Shown: positions 38,112-48,075 of the stretch, one piece after another
Layout of the letters: each line of letters begins with the position of its first letter
Numbering within the stretch: position 1 is the stretch's first letter
Assembly (NCBI RefSeq): GCF_022836475.1
Contig: NZ_BQXH01000004.1
Coordinates: 62,001-126,000, forward strand
Direction of reading: 5' to 3'
Origin: Ligilactobacillus pabuli
Lineage (GTDB): Bacteria > Bacillota > Bacilli > Lactobacillales > Lactobacillaceae
Length of the DNA: 64,000 nucleotides
The notes under the pieces: generated by a model
Told to the model about the DNA's origin: nothing
The model's input: only the letters and a program-made list of their open reading frames with translations
Database searches by the model: none
Translations under genes and position numbers: made by a program

Positions 38112-40778
38112 TTATTTAGCGTTAAACCATGTTTTACCATGGGCGCATTCCACTTTTAACGGTACTGCTAACTCTACCGCTGAATCCATGACTTGGTTGA
38201 CTAATTTTTGGAAATCAGCCATTTCTTCATTGGGAACTTCAAAGATCAGTTCATCATGGACTTGTAACAGCATCCGACTTTGCATCTGCTTTTCAGTTAA
38301 TTGACGATCCATGTTGATCATCGCCACTTTAATAATGTCGGCGGCACTGCCTTGAATTGGACTATTCATGGCTGTTCGTTCAGCAAAGGACCGTAAATTA
38401 AAGTTCTTATGGTTAATATCTGGCAAATAACGGCGCCGGTGGAAAATCGTTTCAACAAAGCCTTGTTCCCGTGCATGTTGGACAATCTCATCCATATATT
38501 TTTTAACACCAGGGAATTTTTCAAAATAGGTCTCGATAAACTGTTTAGCTTGTTTACGAGTGATCCCAATATTTTGTGACAGCCCATAATCACTAATGCC
38601 ATAGACGATCCCAAAGTTAACAGCCTTAGCTTGCCGTCTAATATTCGGTGTCACTTCGTCTTCACTGTCTAAGCCAAAGATCTGCATGGCGGTATTAGCA
38701 TGAATGTCGCGGTCCTCTCGAAAGGCAGCTTGCATGTGTTCGTCACCAGAAATATGGGCTAAGACTCGCAATTCGATCTGCGAATAATCCGCAGAAAAGA
38801 TTTGCCAGCCTGGATGACTCGGCACAAAGGCTTGGCGGATTTTACGTCCTTCTTCTAAACGGACCGGAATATTTTGCAGGTTAGGATCCACCGAAGACAA
38901 GCGACCAGTCGCTGTTAGGGTCTGGGTATAACGAGTATGCACTTTTTGATCTGTATCAAAGACCACTTTCAGTAGGCCTTCAATATAGGTCGACTGCAAC
39001 TTCGCGAGTTGACGGTAAGCCAAAATATTGTCGATAATTGGTGACATGCCGCGCAGCTTTTCTAAGACACTCACAGCCGTTGAATACCCCGTCTTAGTCT
39101 TTTTAATGACCGGCAATTCTAATTTTTCAAACAGAATGTGGCCTAATTGTTTGGGTGAATTAATGTTAAATTCTTCGCCAGCTTCGTTAAAGATCTCCTG
39201 TTCAATTTGCGCTAAGCGTTCTTTAAATTCACTTTTCATTTGTTCCAAACGGTCAGTATCAACGGTGATCCCAGCAATTTCCATTTTAGCTAAGACCTGG
39301 GCCAATGGTAATTCCATCTTCCAGTACAGGTCTTCTTGTTCGTTGTCAGCTAATTCCTGAAACAGTTCCGTTTTTAAAGCAGCGATGGCCGCAACTTTAT
39401 GGGTCAAATGTGCAAAAAGTTGGTCATCGTCAGTTGGGATCGCTCTTTTAGCACCTTTACCATAAAACTGTTCATCACTTTTAACTTGGCGGTAGCCGTG
39501 AACAACAGCCAATTCGCCCAAATCATCACTATTTTCAGTATTATTCAATAAATATGATACTAGTAATAAATCAAAGTCAATGCCTGTCAATGTGATCCCC
39601 AGCCGATTTAAGCCAGCAATCGTTCGCTTACTGTCAAAAACATCAACCTTGATCTCTGGCTGAGTCAAGAACTCAACTAATGGCTTAGACTGTAATAATT
39701 CCACGTCTCGACTGGCAAAATACTCGCCGTTAATTTCAAAGACAAATCCAACAAAAGGTGCTTTGTGGTAATTTTTACCGTCCATTTCTAAATAAAAAGT
39801 CACCGTTTGATTGGCAGGAACAGGAACGTCAGCTAAGTTTTCACTAGTCAAGGCAGTTACGTCGAGAGCGGTGAAATCCTGTTGTGCAGTAGGATCTTCA
39901 CCAGTCAATTCCTGCAAGAAAGAATTTAAATCTAATTCTTCATAAAAAGTCCGCAGTTTTTCAGTGTCAGCCTCTTGGCGTTTGGTATCGTCTAGGCCAA
40001 TTGTCAACGGTGCATCGGTCTTAATTGTCGCTAAATCTTTACACAAAAATGCCGTTTCTCGGTCTTCAATCAAATGCTCTTTCATCTTAGACTTTTTCAT
40101 TTCGTCGATGTGTTCGTACACGCCTTCAACACTATCATACTGCTTTAATAACTTAATGGCCGTCTTTTCACCCACTTTGGTGACACCAGGATAGTTATCA
40201 GAGTTATCCCCAGCTAGCCCCTTCATATCAATAATTTGCTTGGGAACCAAACCATATTTTTCTTGGACATGGGCTGGAGTATATTCTTCGATCTCGCTAA
40301 AGCCTTTTTGAGTGATCGCCACAGTCGTCTGTTCAGTCGCTAACTGCGTTAAATCCCGGTCACCGGTCACGACCACCACTTGGTAGCCGGCTTTTTCGCC
40401 TTGCCGAGATAAAGTCCCAATAATGTCATCTGCTTCATAGTCTGTTAGTTCATAATTTTGAATGCCATACGCAACTAAGAGTTGTTTGATGTATGGAAAC
40501 TGTTCGCTTAATTCGCCAGGAGTCTTCGAACGCCCGCCCTTATAATCAGTAAATTTTTTAGTTCTGAAAGTAGTTTTACCAGCATCAAATGCTACTAAAA
40601 CATTGGCAGGAGAATATTTTTTCAGAATGTTATCCAGGATCTTTTTGAAAACATAAACTGCATTGGTATGCAAACCAGCATGATTAGTAAAACTGCTGAC
40701 GTTTTGTAACGCAAAAAATGCCCGGAAGGCCACACTGTTCCCATCAACTAATAAAAGTGTTTTTTCTTGTTTAGTCAT
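38112..40778 (-). CDS. polA: DNA polymerase I
   Basis: 888 residues from the second ATG of the pair after AAGGAGAAA. Domains: 5'-3' exonuclease (LLLVDGNSVAFRAFFAL, VVTGDRDLTQLA, GVTKVGEKTA), a central 3'-5' exonuclease-like domain without a clear intact DEDD set (as in most Firmicute Pol I) and the family A polymerase (motif A SADYSQIELRVLAH, motif B RRQAKAVNFGIVYG, motif C LQVHDELIFEVP). It acts in Okazaki fragment maturation and repair. Confidence 0.98.
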   Translation of the reverse strand: MTKQEKTLLLVDGNSVAFRAFFALQNVSSFTNHAGLHTNAVYVFKKILDNILKKYSPANVLVAFDAGKTTFRTKKFTDYKGGRSKTPGELSEQFPYIKQLLVAYGIQNYELTDYEADDIIGTLSRQGEKAGYQVVVVTGDRDLTQLATEQTTVAITQKGFSEIEEYTPAHVQEKYGLVPKQIIDMKGLAGDNSDNYPGVTKVGEKTAIKLLKQYDSVEGVYEHIDEMKKSKMKEHLIEDRETAFLCKDLATIKTDAPLTIGLDDTKRQEADTEKLRTFYEELDLNSFLQELTGEDPTAQQDFTALDVTALTSENLADVPVPANQTVTFYLEMDGKNYHKAPFVGFVFEINGEYFASRDVELLQSKPLVEFLTQPEIKVDVFDSKRTIAGLNRLGITLTGIDFDLLLVSYLLNNTENSDDLGELAVVHGYRQVKSDEQFYGKGAKRAIPTDDDQLFAHLTHKVAAIAALKTELFQELADNEQEDLYWKMELPLAQVLAKMEIAGITVDTDRLEQMKSEFKERLAQIEQEIFNEAGEEFNINSPKQLGHILFEKLELPVIKKTKTGYSTAVSVLEKLRGMSPIIDNILAYRQLAKLQSTYIEGLLKVVFDTDQKVHTRYTQTLTATGRLSSVDPNLQNIPVRLEEGRKIRQAFVPSHPGWQIFSADYSQIELRVLAHISGDEHMQAAFREDRDIHANTAMQIFGLDSEDEVTPNIRRQAKAVNFGIVYGISDYGLSQNIGITRKQAKQFIETYFEKFPGVKKYMDEIVQHAREQGFVETIFHRRRYLPDINHKNFNLRSFAERTAMNSPIQGSAADIIKVAMINMDRQLTEKQMQSRMLLQVHDELIFEVPNEEMADFQKLVNQVMDSAVELAVPLKVECAHGKTWFNAK

Positions 40779-40890
40779 CATTTTCTCCTTAAAATTAGTA
40801 TTCAATCTATTTTATCAGACTTACCTAGCATTGTACATTATCATTGATATAACAACGTTTTTAAATTCAAATTACTTGGTCAAACCGCTC

Positions 40891-40922
40891 AAAAAAAGAG
40901 CTCGGTTTAACCCGAACTCTTG
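40891..40922 (-). terminator. Terminator of the Bax-inhibitor-like gene
   Basis: AAGAGTTCGG pairs with CCGAGCTCTT around GTTAAA, followed by T7 on the minus strand. Confidence 0.9.
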
Positions 40923-40938
40923 TAGTAAAGCTTAGTCA

Positions 40939-41643
40939 TTAATCTCGGCTATTTCCACCTGAGAAAATTGTCAATAATTGTAAGAACAAGTTAATGAAGT
41001 CGAGGTACAACTGTAAGGCACCTGCAACTGCTAAACCAGTCGTGTTCATCTGGTCACCAAACTGTAGATACATCATTTTAAATTTCTGTGAGTCCCAGGC
41101 AGTCAAAATTGTGAAGATCACAACTCCAACAAAGGAGAACACGTAGGAGATCATCGGACTTTGTAAAAAGATGTTGATCACTGAGACAACCACCAAGGCA
41201 ATCAAAGCTGCCATTGCTTGGTTCCCAATTTTTGAGAGGTCCTTTTTAGTAGTAGCACCAAAAATCGCTAAGACAATAAAGTCAGCAGAGGCAGCCACAA
41301 ACGCCATCGTAACGTGCGAAATATCATAAACCATTAAGATCGTGCTTAAAAATAGTCCTTCAATTCCCGCAAATGAAAACAGCATGACTGTACTAAAGGT
41401 TGCCGAACGGCCTGGCTTAAAAGAAGCTCCAAAAACCATTAACAGTTGAACAGCAAATAACATAAAGAAAGCATATTTGTGCATCACCAAAAAGTTAATG
41501 ACTTGCGCTTGAAAAACTGTCGCACATAGATAAGCAATCAGTGCGGAAAAGGCAACTGCCCCCGCCATATATCCATACATTTTAGCGAAGAAACCATTGA
41601 CTCCGCCCTGTCCAGCTGCATAAGATTGATTAGAATTATTCAT
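40939..41643 (-). CDS. Bax inhibitor-1/YccA-YetJ family membrane protein
   Basis: 234 residues with seven predicted hydrophobic helices after a soluble Asn/Gln/Gly-rich N-terminus. Conserved TMBIM motifs are visible toward the end (LTAWDSQKF and LYLDFINLFLQLL), including the Asp pair that forms the pH-sensitive latch in YetJ. The family includes the calcium-leak channel YetJ and the FtsH modulator YccA; which role applies is unknown. It has its own promoter and terminator, so it is a monocistronic unit. Confidence 0.9.
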   Translation of the reverse strand: MNNSNQSYAAGQGGVNGFFAKMYGYMAGAVAFSALIAYLCATVFQAQVINFLVMHKYAFFMLFAVQLLMVFGASFKPGRSATFSTVMLFSFAGIEGLFLSTILMVYDISHVTMAFVAASADFIVLAIFGATTKKDLSKIGNQAMAALIALVVVSVINIFLQSPMISYVFSFVGVVIFTILTAWDSQKFKMMYLQFGDQMNTTGLAVAGALQLYLDFINLFLQLLTIFSGGNSRD

Positions 41644-41705
41644 CAGATCGTCCTTTCATATTTAGTTAGACATTAAGAAATCGCTTAATTGTCCTTAATG
41701 ATGCT

Positions 41706-41734
41706 ATCATAACATAGGAATAAGTCGTAAGCAA
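41706..41734 (-). promoter_or_regulatory. Promoter of the Bax-inhibitor-like gene
   Basis: TTGCTT (41729-41734), 17 bases, TATGAT (41706-41711), about 65 bases before the start codon. Confidence 0.65.
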
Positions 41735-41771
41735 TTTTGATGCCCCATAGAGTTAAATTGTTCGTCTTTTG

Positions 41772-41830
41772 CTAAAAAACGAGCAACAAAAACCGCCTTG
41801 CCTGCCAGCAAAATCGATGTTTGTTCCTCG
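41772..41830 (-). terminator. Terminator-like hairpin downstream of murC
   Basis: CGAG and AACAAA pair with TTTGTT and CTCG across one mismatch, followed by T6 on the minus strand. The CTCG/AACAAA/T-run layout resembles the hairpin after the amino-acid ABC gene at 21241. The 60 bases between this hairpin and the murC stop end in GAAGTTCAACTAA, reminiscent of the structured repeat's right end. Confidence 0.55.
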
Positions 41831-41901
41831 CTTTAGTTGAACTTCGCAAATAACAGGCTTCGATCAGGCTTGCTTTAATTGCTTTTGCTTTGTTCTAAAT
41901 T

Positions 41902-43233
41902 TTAATTTTTACGTAATTTAACTTCGCTTAATAGTCGTTCATAAGCAATTTCGTATTTTTGAATGTCTCCGGCACCCATAAAGACTACCACATCATCATG
42001 GAAATCTAAGAGTGGTGACATATTATCGACACTCAAAATTTCGCCGCCCTTAGTAATTTTTTCACCTAAGTCAGCAGCGGAAACACTCCCGTTAGTTTCA
42101 CGGATCGAACTAAAGATCTCCGTCAAATAGACTTGATCAGCTAAGTTTAAGCTTTCAGCAAATTCATCCATCAACGCGATCGTCCGACTAAAGGTATGTG
42201 GTTGGAAAACCGCAATAATCTTCTTGTCAGGATATTGTTGCCGCGCAGCATCGATCGTTGCCTTAATTTCATGAGGATGATGAGCGTAATCGTCAATAAT
42301 GATCATATCTTCTACTTTTTTCTCAGTAAAACGACGCTTGACCCCAGCAAAAGTTAACAGGTGTTTTTGAACTTCTACTTGGTCCATCTTTTCAATGTAG
42401 GCCACGGCAATGACTGCTAAACTATTTAAAATATTATGTTCGCCAAAGAGGTGGATCTCGTAAGTTCCCAGTGACTTTTCACGGAAAAAGACTTCAAAAG
42501 TTGAACCGCTCGTTGAACGTTTAATATTTTTAGCCTGAAAATCATTGCCATCTTCAGTCCCGTAGTAATAAACTGGTAAATCAGATTTTATCTTACGTAA
42601 GTTAGCGTCCCCACCCCAAGCAAAGATTGCCTTGTTAGTTTGGTCAGCTAAAGTTTGGAAAGCAGCACAAACATCATCCAAGCCAGTAAAGTAATCAGGA
42701 TGATCAAAATCAATATTGGTCATGATCGTATAATCTGGGTGATAAGCCACGAAATGTCTGCGGTATTCATCTGCTTCAAAAACAAAGAAGCGCGCATTCG
42801 GTGTGCCTTTACCCGTACCGTCACCAATTAGGTAACTTGTTGGTGCAACACTGCTCAAAACATGTGACAATAAGCCGGTGGTTGAAGTTTTACCATGCGC
42901 ACCTGCCACAGCGATCCCCGTCGTTTCAGTCACAAGCATTTCAACTACTTCAGGGTATGTCAAAACTGTTAAGCCCATTTTTTTGGCTTGAGCAATTTCA
43001 ACTTGATCGTCATCAAATGCGTTACCGGCGACGATCGTCATACCAGCTTTAATATTTTCACTAGCAAAAGGCAAGATCTTGATGCCTTCGTTTTCAAGTC
43101 CTCGTTGGGTAAACGTGTATTTTTCAATATCTGAACCAAGTACTTGGCAGCCCTTATCATGTAAGATCAAGGCTAAAGCACTCATTCCAGTTCCTTTAAT
43201 ACCCACGAAAAAATAGGTAGTATCCAGATTCAT
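41902..43233 (-). CDS. murC: UDP-N-acetylmuramate--L-alanine ligase
   Basis: Adds L-Ala to UDP-MurNAc, the first peptide step of peptidoglycan synthesis. 443 residues from the ATG at 43233 (AGAGG 9 bases upstream; the ATG three codons earlier touches that site). Motifs: [15 protein letters not shown] near 7-21, ATP loop [10 protein letters not shown] near 108-117 and the central [10 protein letters not shown]. It follows sftA as in Bacillus, where sftA, ytpR and murC are neighbours. Confidence 0.97.
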   Translation of the reverse strand: MNLDTTYFFVGIKGTGMSALALILHDKGCQVLGSDIEKYTFTQRGLENEGIKILPFASENIKAGMTIVAGNAFDDDQVEIAQAKKMGLTVLTYPEVVEMLVTETTGIAVAGAHGKTSTTGLLSHVLSSVAPTSYLIGDGTGKGTPNARFFVFEADEYRRHFVAYHPDYTIMTNIDFDHPDYFTGLDDVCAAFQTLADQTNKAIFAWGGDANLRKIKSDLPVYYYGTEDGNDFQAKNIKRSTSGSTFEVFFREKSLGTYEIHLFGEHNILNSLAVIAVAYIEKMDQVEVQKHLLTFAGVKRRFTEKKVEDMIIIDDYAHHPHEIKATIDAARQQYPDKKIIAVFQPHTFSRTIALMDEFAESLNLADQVYLTEIFSSIRETNGSVSAADLGEKITKGGEILSVDNMSPLLDFHDDVVVFMGAGDIQKYEIAYERLLSEVKLRKN

Positions 43234-43317
43234 TACAAACATCCTCTTTTCTATTTTCCACTCACATTAGTCTACCATATCTACAGCACGGTAGCCGGAA
43301 TTTCTGTGCTAAGCAGC

Positions 43318-45990
43318 TTAATTTCCCCGCAATTTGGCCAAACCTTCAGGAGTTAAGAAAACATCCCGTGGTTTTGAGCCTTTAGCGCCAGAAATATAGC
43401 GTTTATTTTCCAAATCATCAATAATGCTTGCGGCCCGATTATAACCGACGGAAAAGACGCGTTGCAATTTCGAAGTCGAAACGGCCTGCTCATCCACGAT
43501 ATAATCCAGTACCTCAGGCATTAGTTCATCTTCATTTTCTGATTGTAAAGCTTCTTTTTTCAAACCGTCCGGGTCAAAGGCAAAATGTGGTTTACCCTGG
43601 GTCCTGACAAAATCAGTGATACGATCAACTTCTTCATCGATAAAGGTCCCTTGCAAACGAATAGTCTGACTAGCACCATTTCCCAGGTATAACATATCGC
43701 CCTTCCCTAGCAGGCGTTCGGCTCCAGCAGAATCCAAAATGGTGCGTGAGTCAACTTGACTGGCAACCATAAAGGCCACTCGAGTCGGAATATTATTTTT
43801 GATCGTCCCTGTTACAACGTCAACACTTGGACGCTGGGTCGCAATTAACAAATGGATCCCAGCAGCCCGTGCTTTAGCGGTGATCCGGGCAATATAATCT
43901 TGGACCTCTGAAGCAGCGACCATCATCAGGTCGGCTAATTCATCGATCACGATTACAATATATGGCATCTTCAAGCCATACTCGCCTGAAGCGGCCACTT
44001 TTTCATTAAAGCTGTCAATATTTCGGGCCCCACTCGCGGCCAAACGTTCATACCGCTCATCCATTTCCTTGACGACCCACTTCAACGCTTCAGCGGCTGA
44101 CTTCGGATCAGAGATCACTGGTGCCAATAGGTGCGGGATCTTTTGGTAAGGTGCCATTTCAACGGCCTTGGGATCGATCAATAGCAGTTTAACTTCTGAT
44201 GGCTTAGCCTTGTACAACAAGGAGACCAGCAAACTGTTGATAAAGACTGACTTCCCAGAGCCAGTTGCCCCGGCAATCAAGCCATGCGGCATCTTCTTTA
44301 AATTAGTGACTTGTGGTTTACCAAATAGATCGACCCCTAAAGCAACTGTCAGCGGTGAACGCGCCGTCTGGAAGCTTTGCGACTGCAAGACTTCGCGTAA
44401 CATGACTGGACGCGACTTTTGGTTCGGAATTTCGATCCCAATACTGCTCTTACCCGGAATTGGAGCTTCAATTCGAATATCCTTGGCAGCTAAGGCCAGC
44501 TTCAAGTCATCGGTCAAATTAGTGACCTTGTTAACCTTGACCCCACGTCCCAGCGTAATTTCAAACTGAGTGACAGTTGGTCCAATGGTCCAATCCTTAA
44601 CTGTTCCATCAACGTGGAAAGCCTGTAAGGTCTCATTTAAGACATCAGCTTCCTGTAAGACCCATTCATCCATCTGCGGATCATCCACAATAACTGGTTC
44701 AGGCAGTAAGGACAAATCAGGGAACTGATAATTAGCTTCCTCATCAACTGAGTTTGGCTGACTAGTATCTTTTTGTTCCTTAAACAAAGCTAAGTCACGT
44801 TGCGAATTCTGTTCAAAGTCTAAAATATCTGTCAAAGAACGGTTTAAAGCCCGTTCTTTCTGTTTTGGCCGCGGCGTTACACCTTGGTCGGCCGTGATAA
44901 CTGGTTGTTTATCCTCAGCGTCAGATTCAATTTCAGTTTCGGCAACAGGCTCGTCTGCTAGCATTGGCGCTGGCTGAACCTGATGATCAGTCTCAGTCAC
45001 ATCCATCAGCTGACGCGGCCCTTCTTGTTCCGTCAAATCAGTCGACTGGCGGTGAGCTAACTCAGTGCTGGATTCAACCGCGCTGGTTTCCTTAGCAGCA
45101 GAAGCAGACTGTTCTGTTCCCTGCTCTGCAACATCAGTCGTAACTGAATCTACCGGTGTAAACAGCATTTGGCTGTCAGTAGTTGGCTCGTCAGCTGAAG
45201 CTTGCTCACTCTGAGCTGCCTCAGCAGGTGCTTTTACCGCACTAGGTGCTGCTTGAGTCATGTCAGTTGGTGTCAGGTCTGCCGGCGCGTCACTAGTCAA
45301 CTGTACCGTTGCTGTTGCATCTATCGCCTGGTTAGGTGTTTCTGTCAGTTGAACTTCAGCGACAGACGCTGCACCCTGAGCAGTTTCTTGTTGGTCGTCA
45401 CTCGCAACTGGCGGCAAGAAGATTTCCGTTGGCAAGTCCACGACTGGCTGCTCCAGGTCAGGCTCAGGTTCAGCTGGAGCTTCCTCAATAGGTCCTGTCA
45501 CAGTTGTGTCAGTTTCAGTGGTTACTGCACCACTTGTTTCCGGCTCACTAACTACTGTTTCTGGTTCAACAGACGTTGCCAAAATAGGCTGCTCATCAAC
45601 TGCTTCATCCAAAGGCTCATTTGCCACTGGAAGTGTCAAATCAAATTCTTCATAGTCTTCTTCTGGCTGGTCCCAACTAACCAAAAAGTCAGTTGAAGAC
45701 TTCTTGTGCAACTCTTGATACAACCGTTCATATGACAAAGTCGTCGCCGTGTCCGGCTGCGACTGGGTCAAATTCCAAATTGACGGCGGAATATGTGACG
45801 GATGAAACGGACGCGAAGTCCCCGCCCCGCCAATTAATGGTGCTGCAGAACTACTAGTAACCCTTTGACGGGGCTGAGCGGCATGATGAACACTAGTCTG
45901 CTTGATTTTATTTACTTTTTTCTGTACGGGTCGTTTAGGCTTTGGTACCGGATGTAAACGGTAAAAAGCCGGCCCATCATAATGTTTCAT
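43318..45990 (-). CDS. sftA: DNA translocase SftA (soluble FtsK/SpoIIIE family)
   Basis: About 890 residues (a TTG five codons upstream is an alternative start). There is no N-terminal membrane domain. Instead there is a basic, proline-rich head (PVPKPKRPVQKK), then roughly 300 residues of acidic low-complexity sequence rich in Glu, Thr, Val, Pro and Gln. The FtsK motor follows: GATGSGKS Walker A and VIVIDELADLMM Walker B. A C-terminal gamma winged-helix domain (SVGYNRAASIIDDLE) reads KOPS-like DNA sites. Neighbours murC and ytpR match Bacillus sftA, which clears DNA from the closing septum. Confidence 0.93.
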   Translation of the reverse strand: MKHYDGPAFYRLHPVPKPKRPVQKKVNKIKQTSVHHAAQPRQRVTSSSAAPLIGGAGTSRPFHPSHIPPSIWNLTQSQPDTATTLSYERLYQELHKKSSTDFLVSWDQPEEDYEEFDLTLPVANEPLDEAVDEQPILATSVEPETVVSEPETSGAVTTETDTTVTGPIEEAPAEPEPDLEQPVVDLPTEIFLPPVASDDQQETAQGAASVAEVQLTETPNQAIDATATVQLTSDAPADLTPTDMTQAAPSAVKAPAEAAQSEQASADEPTTDSQMLFTPVDSVTTDVAEQGTEQSASAAKETSAVESSTELAHRQSTDLTEQEGPRQLMDVTETDHQVQPAPMLADEPVAETEIESDAEDKQPVITADQGVTPRPKQKERALNRSLTDILDFEQNSQRDLALFKEQKDTSQPNSVDEEANYQFPDLSLLPEPVIVDDPQMDEWVLQEADVLNETLQAFHVDGTVKDWTIGPTVTQFEITLGRGVKVNKVTNLTDDLKLALAAKDIRIEAPIPGKSSIGIEIPNQKSRPVMLREVLQSQSFQTARSPLTVALGVDLFGKPQVTNLKKMPHGLIAGATGSGKSVFINSLLVSLLYKAKPSEVKLLLIDPKAVEMAPYQKIPHLLAPVISDPKSAAEALKWVVKEMDERYERLAASGARNIDSFNEKVAASGEYGLKMPYIVIVIDELADLMMVAASEVQDYIARITAKARAAGIHLLIATQRPSVDVVTGTIKNNIPTRVAFMVASQVDSRTILDSAGAERLLGKGDMLYLGNGASQTIRLQGTFIDEEVDRITDFVRTQGKPHFAFDPDGLKKEALQSENEDELMPEVLDYIVDEQAVSTSKLQRVFSVGYNRAASIIDDLENKRYISGAKGSKPRDVFLTPEGLAKLRGN

Positions 45991-46011
45991 AAGACTATCA
46001 TCCAATCAATG

Positions 46012-46056
46012 AAAAAATCGGGCAGTTTGACAATGACGATCATCGTTTACCACCCG
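46012..46056 (-). terminator. Possible terminator of ytpR
   Basis: Minus-strand CCGGG...CCCG arms enclose an inner palindromic stem around AACGATGATCGTC, then ATTTTTTC. The stem is imperfect, so confidence is moderate. Confidence 0.55.
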
Positions 46057-46068
46057 GCTATTTAATTA

Positions 46069-46713
46069 CTATTCTGCAGCAAACATTGTTGCAGCTTTCT
46101 GAAAATCAAATGGTTCTCCCGTTTGATAATCAGCAGCTGGCAATTCAAGGATGCCCCGCTTTTGTGGTGCATTTGGCAAGGCCAACTCACGTGCTGAGCA
46201 GACCATCCCAAAGCTTTCTTGTCCGCGCAATTTGCCAGGCCAAATAATTGCACCGCTTGGCATCATGGCACCAACTTTAGCAATCACGACGGTTTGGTCG
46301 GCCGCAATATTGGGTGCACCACAAACGATTTTTAGTTCTTCGCCCTTATCAACTTCCACTTTGAGCACGTGCAAATGGTCAGAATCTGGATGTTCACTGA
46401 TTTCTGCCACATGACCGACAACAAAGTATGGCTGGTCATCGACAACTAGTTCAGCTGGAAAACCAGCAGCACTTAATTGTTCATTGAGCACTTCAACCTG
46501 AGCTGCGGTTAAATCAATTTTACCAGCCGGTTGTAATTCACCCAAATAACTGGCAGCTTTAAAGAAGTTATACCCGATAGTTTCCCCTGACTTTTCGTCA
46601 TAGATCCGTACGATATCATTTTTCTTTTCGTGTAATTCACTAGCGCTATCTTGTCGTAAAGTCACCAACAAAACATCGCCTGCTTGTGCAAAATTATAGT
46701 TTGCGATCAACAT
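46069..46713 (-). CDS. ytpR: YtpR family tRNA-binding-domain protein
   Basis: 214 residues. A DUF4479-type N-terminal domain (NYNFAQAGDVLLVTL) is followed by an EMAP/Trbp111-like OB fold (YFVVGHVAEISEHPDSDHLHVLKVEVDKGEELKIVCGAPNI, read in parts, then GMVCSARELALP) like that of PheT. It probably binds tRNA; no enzymatic residues are evident. It is in the ytpP-ytpR-sftA-murC neighbourhood. Confidence 0.93.
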   Translation of the reverse strand: MLIANYNFAQAGDVLLVTLRQDSASELHEKKNDIVRIYDEKSGETIGYNFFKAASYLGELQPAGKIDLTAAQVEVLNEQLSAAGFPAELVVDDQPYFVVGHVAEISEHPDSDHLHVLKVEVDKGEELKIVCGAPNIAADQTVVIAKVGAMMPSGAIIWPGKLRGQESFGMVCSARELALPNAPQKRGILELPAADYQTGEPFDFQKAATMFAAE

Positions 46714-46745
46714 AATTGAACTTTTATCTCCCTTACTTCTTGAAA

Positions 46746-47066
46746 TTATTTAGCAGCAGTTAAGAAATCTTCAACTTCTTTTTGAGTTTTCCGGTCTTTG
46801 TTAACAAAGCGGCTGACTTCTTTACCACCACGATAAACAATAAAACTTGGGATCCCCATGACCATCATTTCCTGGCACAGGTCAATATTTTCGTCACGAT
46901 CAACTTGAATAAAGGTCAAGTCAGCAAAGTTGGCTTCGATTTCTGGCATTGCAGGTTTAATAAAACGGCAATCTGGGCACCAGTCAGCGGTAAAGAATAA
47001 AACATAATCGCCCTGTGCTAATTTTTCTTCAAGTTCTGCTAAATTCATTTTAGGTAACATTTCCAT
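46746..47066 (-). CDS. ytpP: Thioredoxin-like protein (YtpP)
   Basis: 106 residues with a thioredoxin fold. The active site is WCPDC near 28-32 and the cis-Pro loop is GIPSFIVYRGG near 73. The Pro-Asp dipeptide differs from the CGPC of housekeeping thioredoxin, so its redox partner may differ. It is 32 bases upstream of ytpR, and a TATAAT lies at 47175-47180. Confidence 0.92.
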   Translation of the reverse strand: MEMLPKMNLAELEEKLAQGDYVLFFTADWCPDCRFIKPAMPEIEANFADLTFIQVDRDENIDLCQEMMVMGIPSFIVYRGGKEVSRFVNKDRKTQKEVEDFLTAAK

Positions 47067-47232
47067 GGTAAAGTCCTCCTCATTCGGTCGTTTTCTAACG
47101 AATTTTGGTTGTTCATTCTCGTTTCACGACCTGATATCTTAGCAGGTTTTCTGCTAAATTTGCGTAATAATTTAATTATAGTATATTTCTGGTCTCTTGC
47201 ATATTCTAATGTTTCTGACCACAAATCGTTTT

Positions 47233-47877
47233 TTACTTAGCAAAATGCGCTGTCACTTTATAAATTGGTTGGCCCTTTTTACTAAACTTTTCTTCGTACT
47301 CAGTCATAACGTTGTCAACAGCTTCTTCTGAGTCGTGCAGGTCCAGCCAAACCTGGTCAAAGACCATCCCGTAGTTATTCATTGAAGCCAATGAGTACTC
47401 AAATAAACCGCGGTTATCAGTCTTAAATTCTAAGTGACCAGTTTCAGCAATCACTGTTTGATACTGTTTTAAAAATGTCTTGTAAGTCAAACGGCGTTTA
47501 GCATGGCGCTTTTTCGGCCATGGATCTGAAAAGTTTAAGAAGATCCCAGCAACTTCGCCGGGCGCAAACATTTCGGTCAAATCGCCGCCATCGCCGCATA
47601 CCAGCTGCAAATTGGGTAATTGAGCTTCTAATTGTTTTTTCAGCGCGATCCCAGTCGCTGTCGACTGCACTTCGATCCCGATATAATTATGTTCTGGGTC
47701 ACGACGCGCCATTTCCGTAATAAAGCGGCCCTTCCCCATCCCGATCTCAATCAGTAATGGTTGGTCCTGGCTAAAACGTTCTTGCCACTTACCACGATAT
47801 TGTTGGGGTTCTGTCACCACGTACTGTGGATTTGCTTCAATGAGCGGTAATGCCCATGGTTTGTTTTTTAATCTCAT
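47233..47877 (-). CDS. trmB: tRNA (guanine-N7-)-methyltransferase
   Basis: 214 residues from the ATG at 47877 (GGAGGAAAA upstream); the open frame extends 52 codons further but reads through a terminator region. SAM motif [11 protein letters not shown] near 43-53, then the family signature [18 protein letters not shown] near 113-130. It makes m7G46 in tRNA. A TATAAT box at 47959-47964 may be its promoter. Confidence 0.95.
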   Translation of the reverse strand: MRLKNKPWALPLIEANPQYVVTEPQQYRGKWQERFSQDQPLLIEIGMGKGRFITEMARRDPEHNYIGIEVQSTATGIALKKQLEAQLPNLQLVCGDGGDLTEMFAPGEVAGIFLNFSDPWPKKRHAKRRLTYKTFLKQYQTVIAETGHLEFKTDNRGLFEYSLASMNNYGMVFDQVWLDLHDSEEAVDNVMTEYEEKFSKKGQPIYKVTAHFAK

Positions 47878-47968
47878 TTTTTCCTCCAAATGCTCCTCCA
47901 GCTGCGACTCACAACTGGGAATGGGTCTAGATTTTGCCAGACCTAATTTATCTGTCTCATTATACCGC

Positions 47969-48006
47969 AAAAAAATCCCTCGGGGTATGGCCCTAAGGGA
48001 TTTTAA
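47969..48006 (-). terminator. Terminator of ecsAB-ytmP
   Basis: AAATCCCTTAGGG and CCCCGAGGGATTT pair around CCATA, with T7 on the minus strand, 70 bases after the ytmP stop. Confidence 0.88.
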
Positions 48007-48075
48007 CGCGAAAACATTGCTTAACGAGCACATTTTTTAAATTGTACCCGCACAATCTTGATAAAATGCCAAAAT

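Noticed and set aside
45202-45696. 164-codon plus-strand frame rich in Cys, Arg and Ser
   Set aside because: It is the antisense of the low-complexity linker of sftA; no ribosome site, and the composition is a shadow of the Glu/Thr/Pro-rich coding strand.
47878-48033. Extended trmB N-terminus
   Set aside because: The 52 extra codons overlap a terminator and a -10 box; the ATG at 47877 has a perfect ribosome site and the usual TrmB start.
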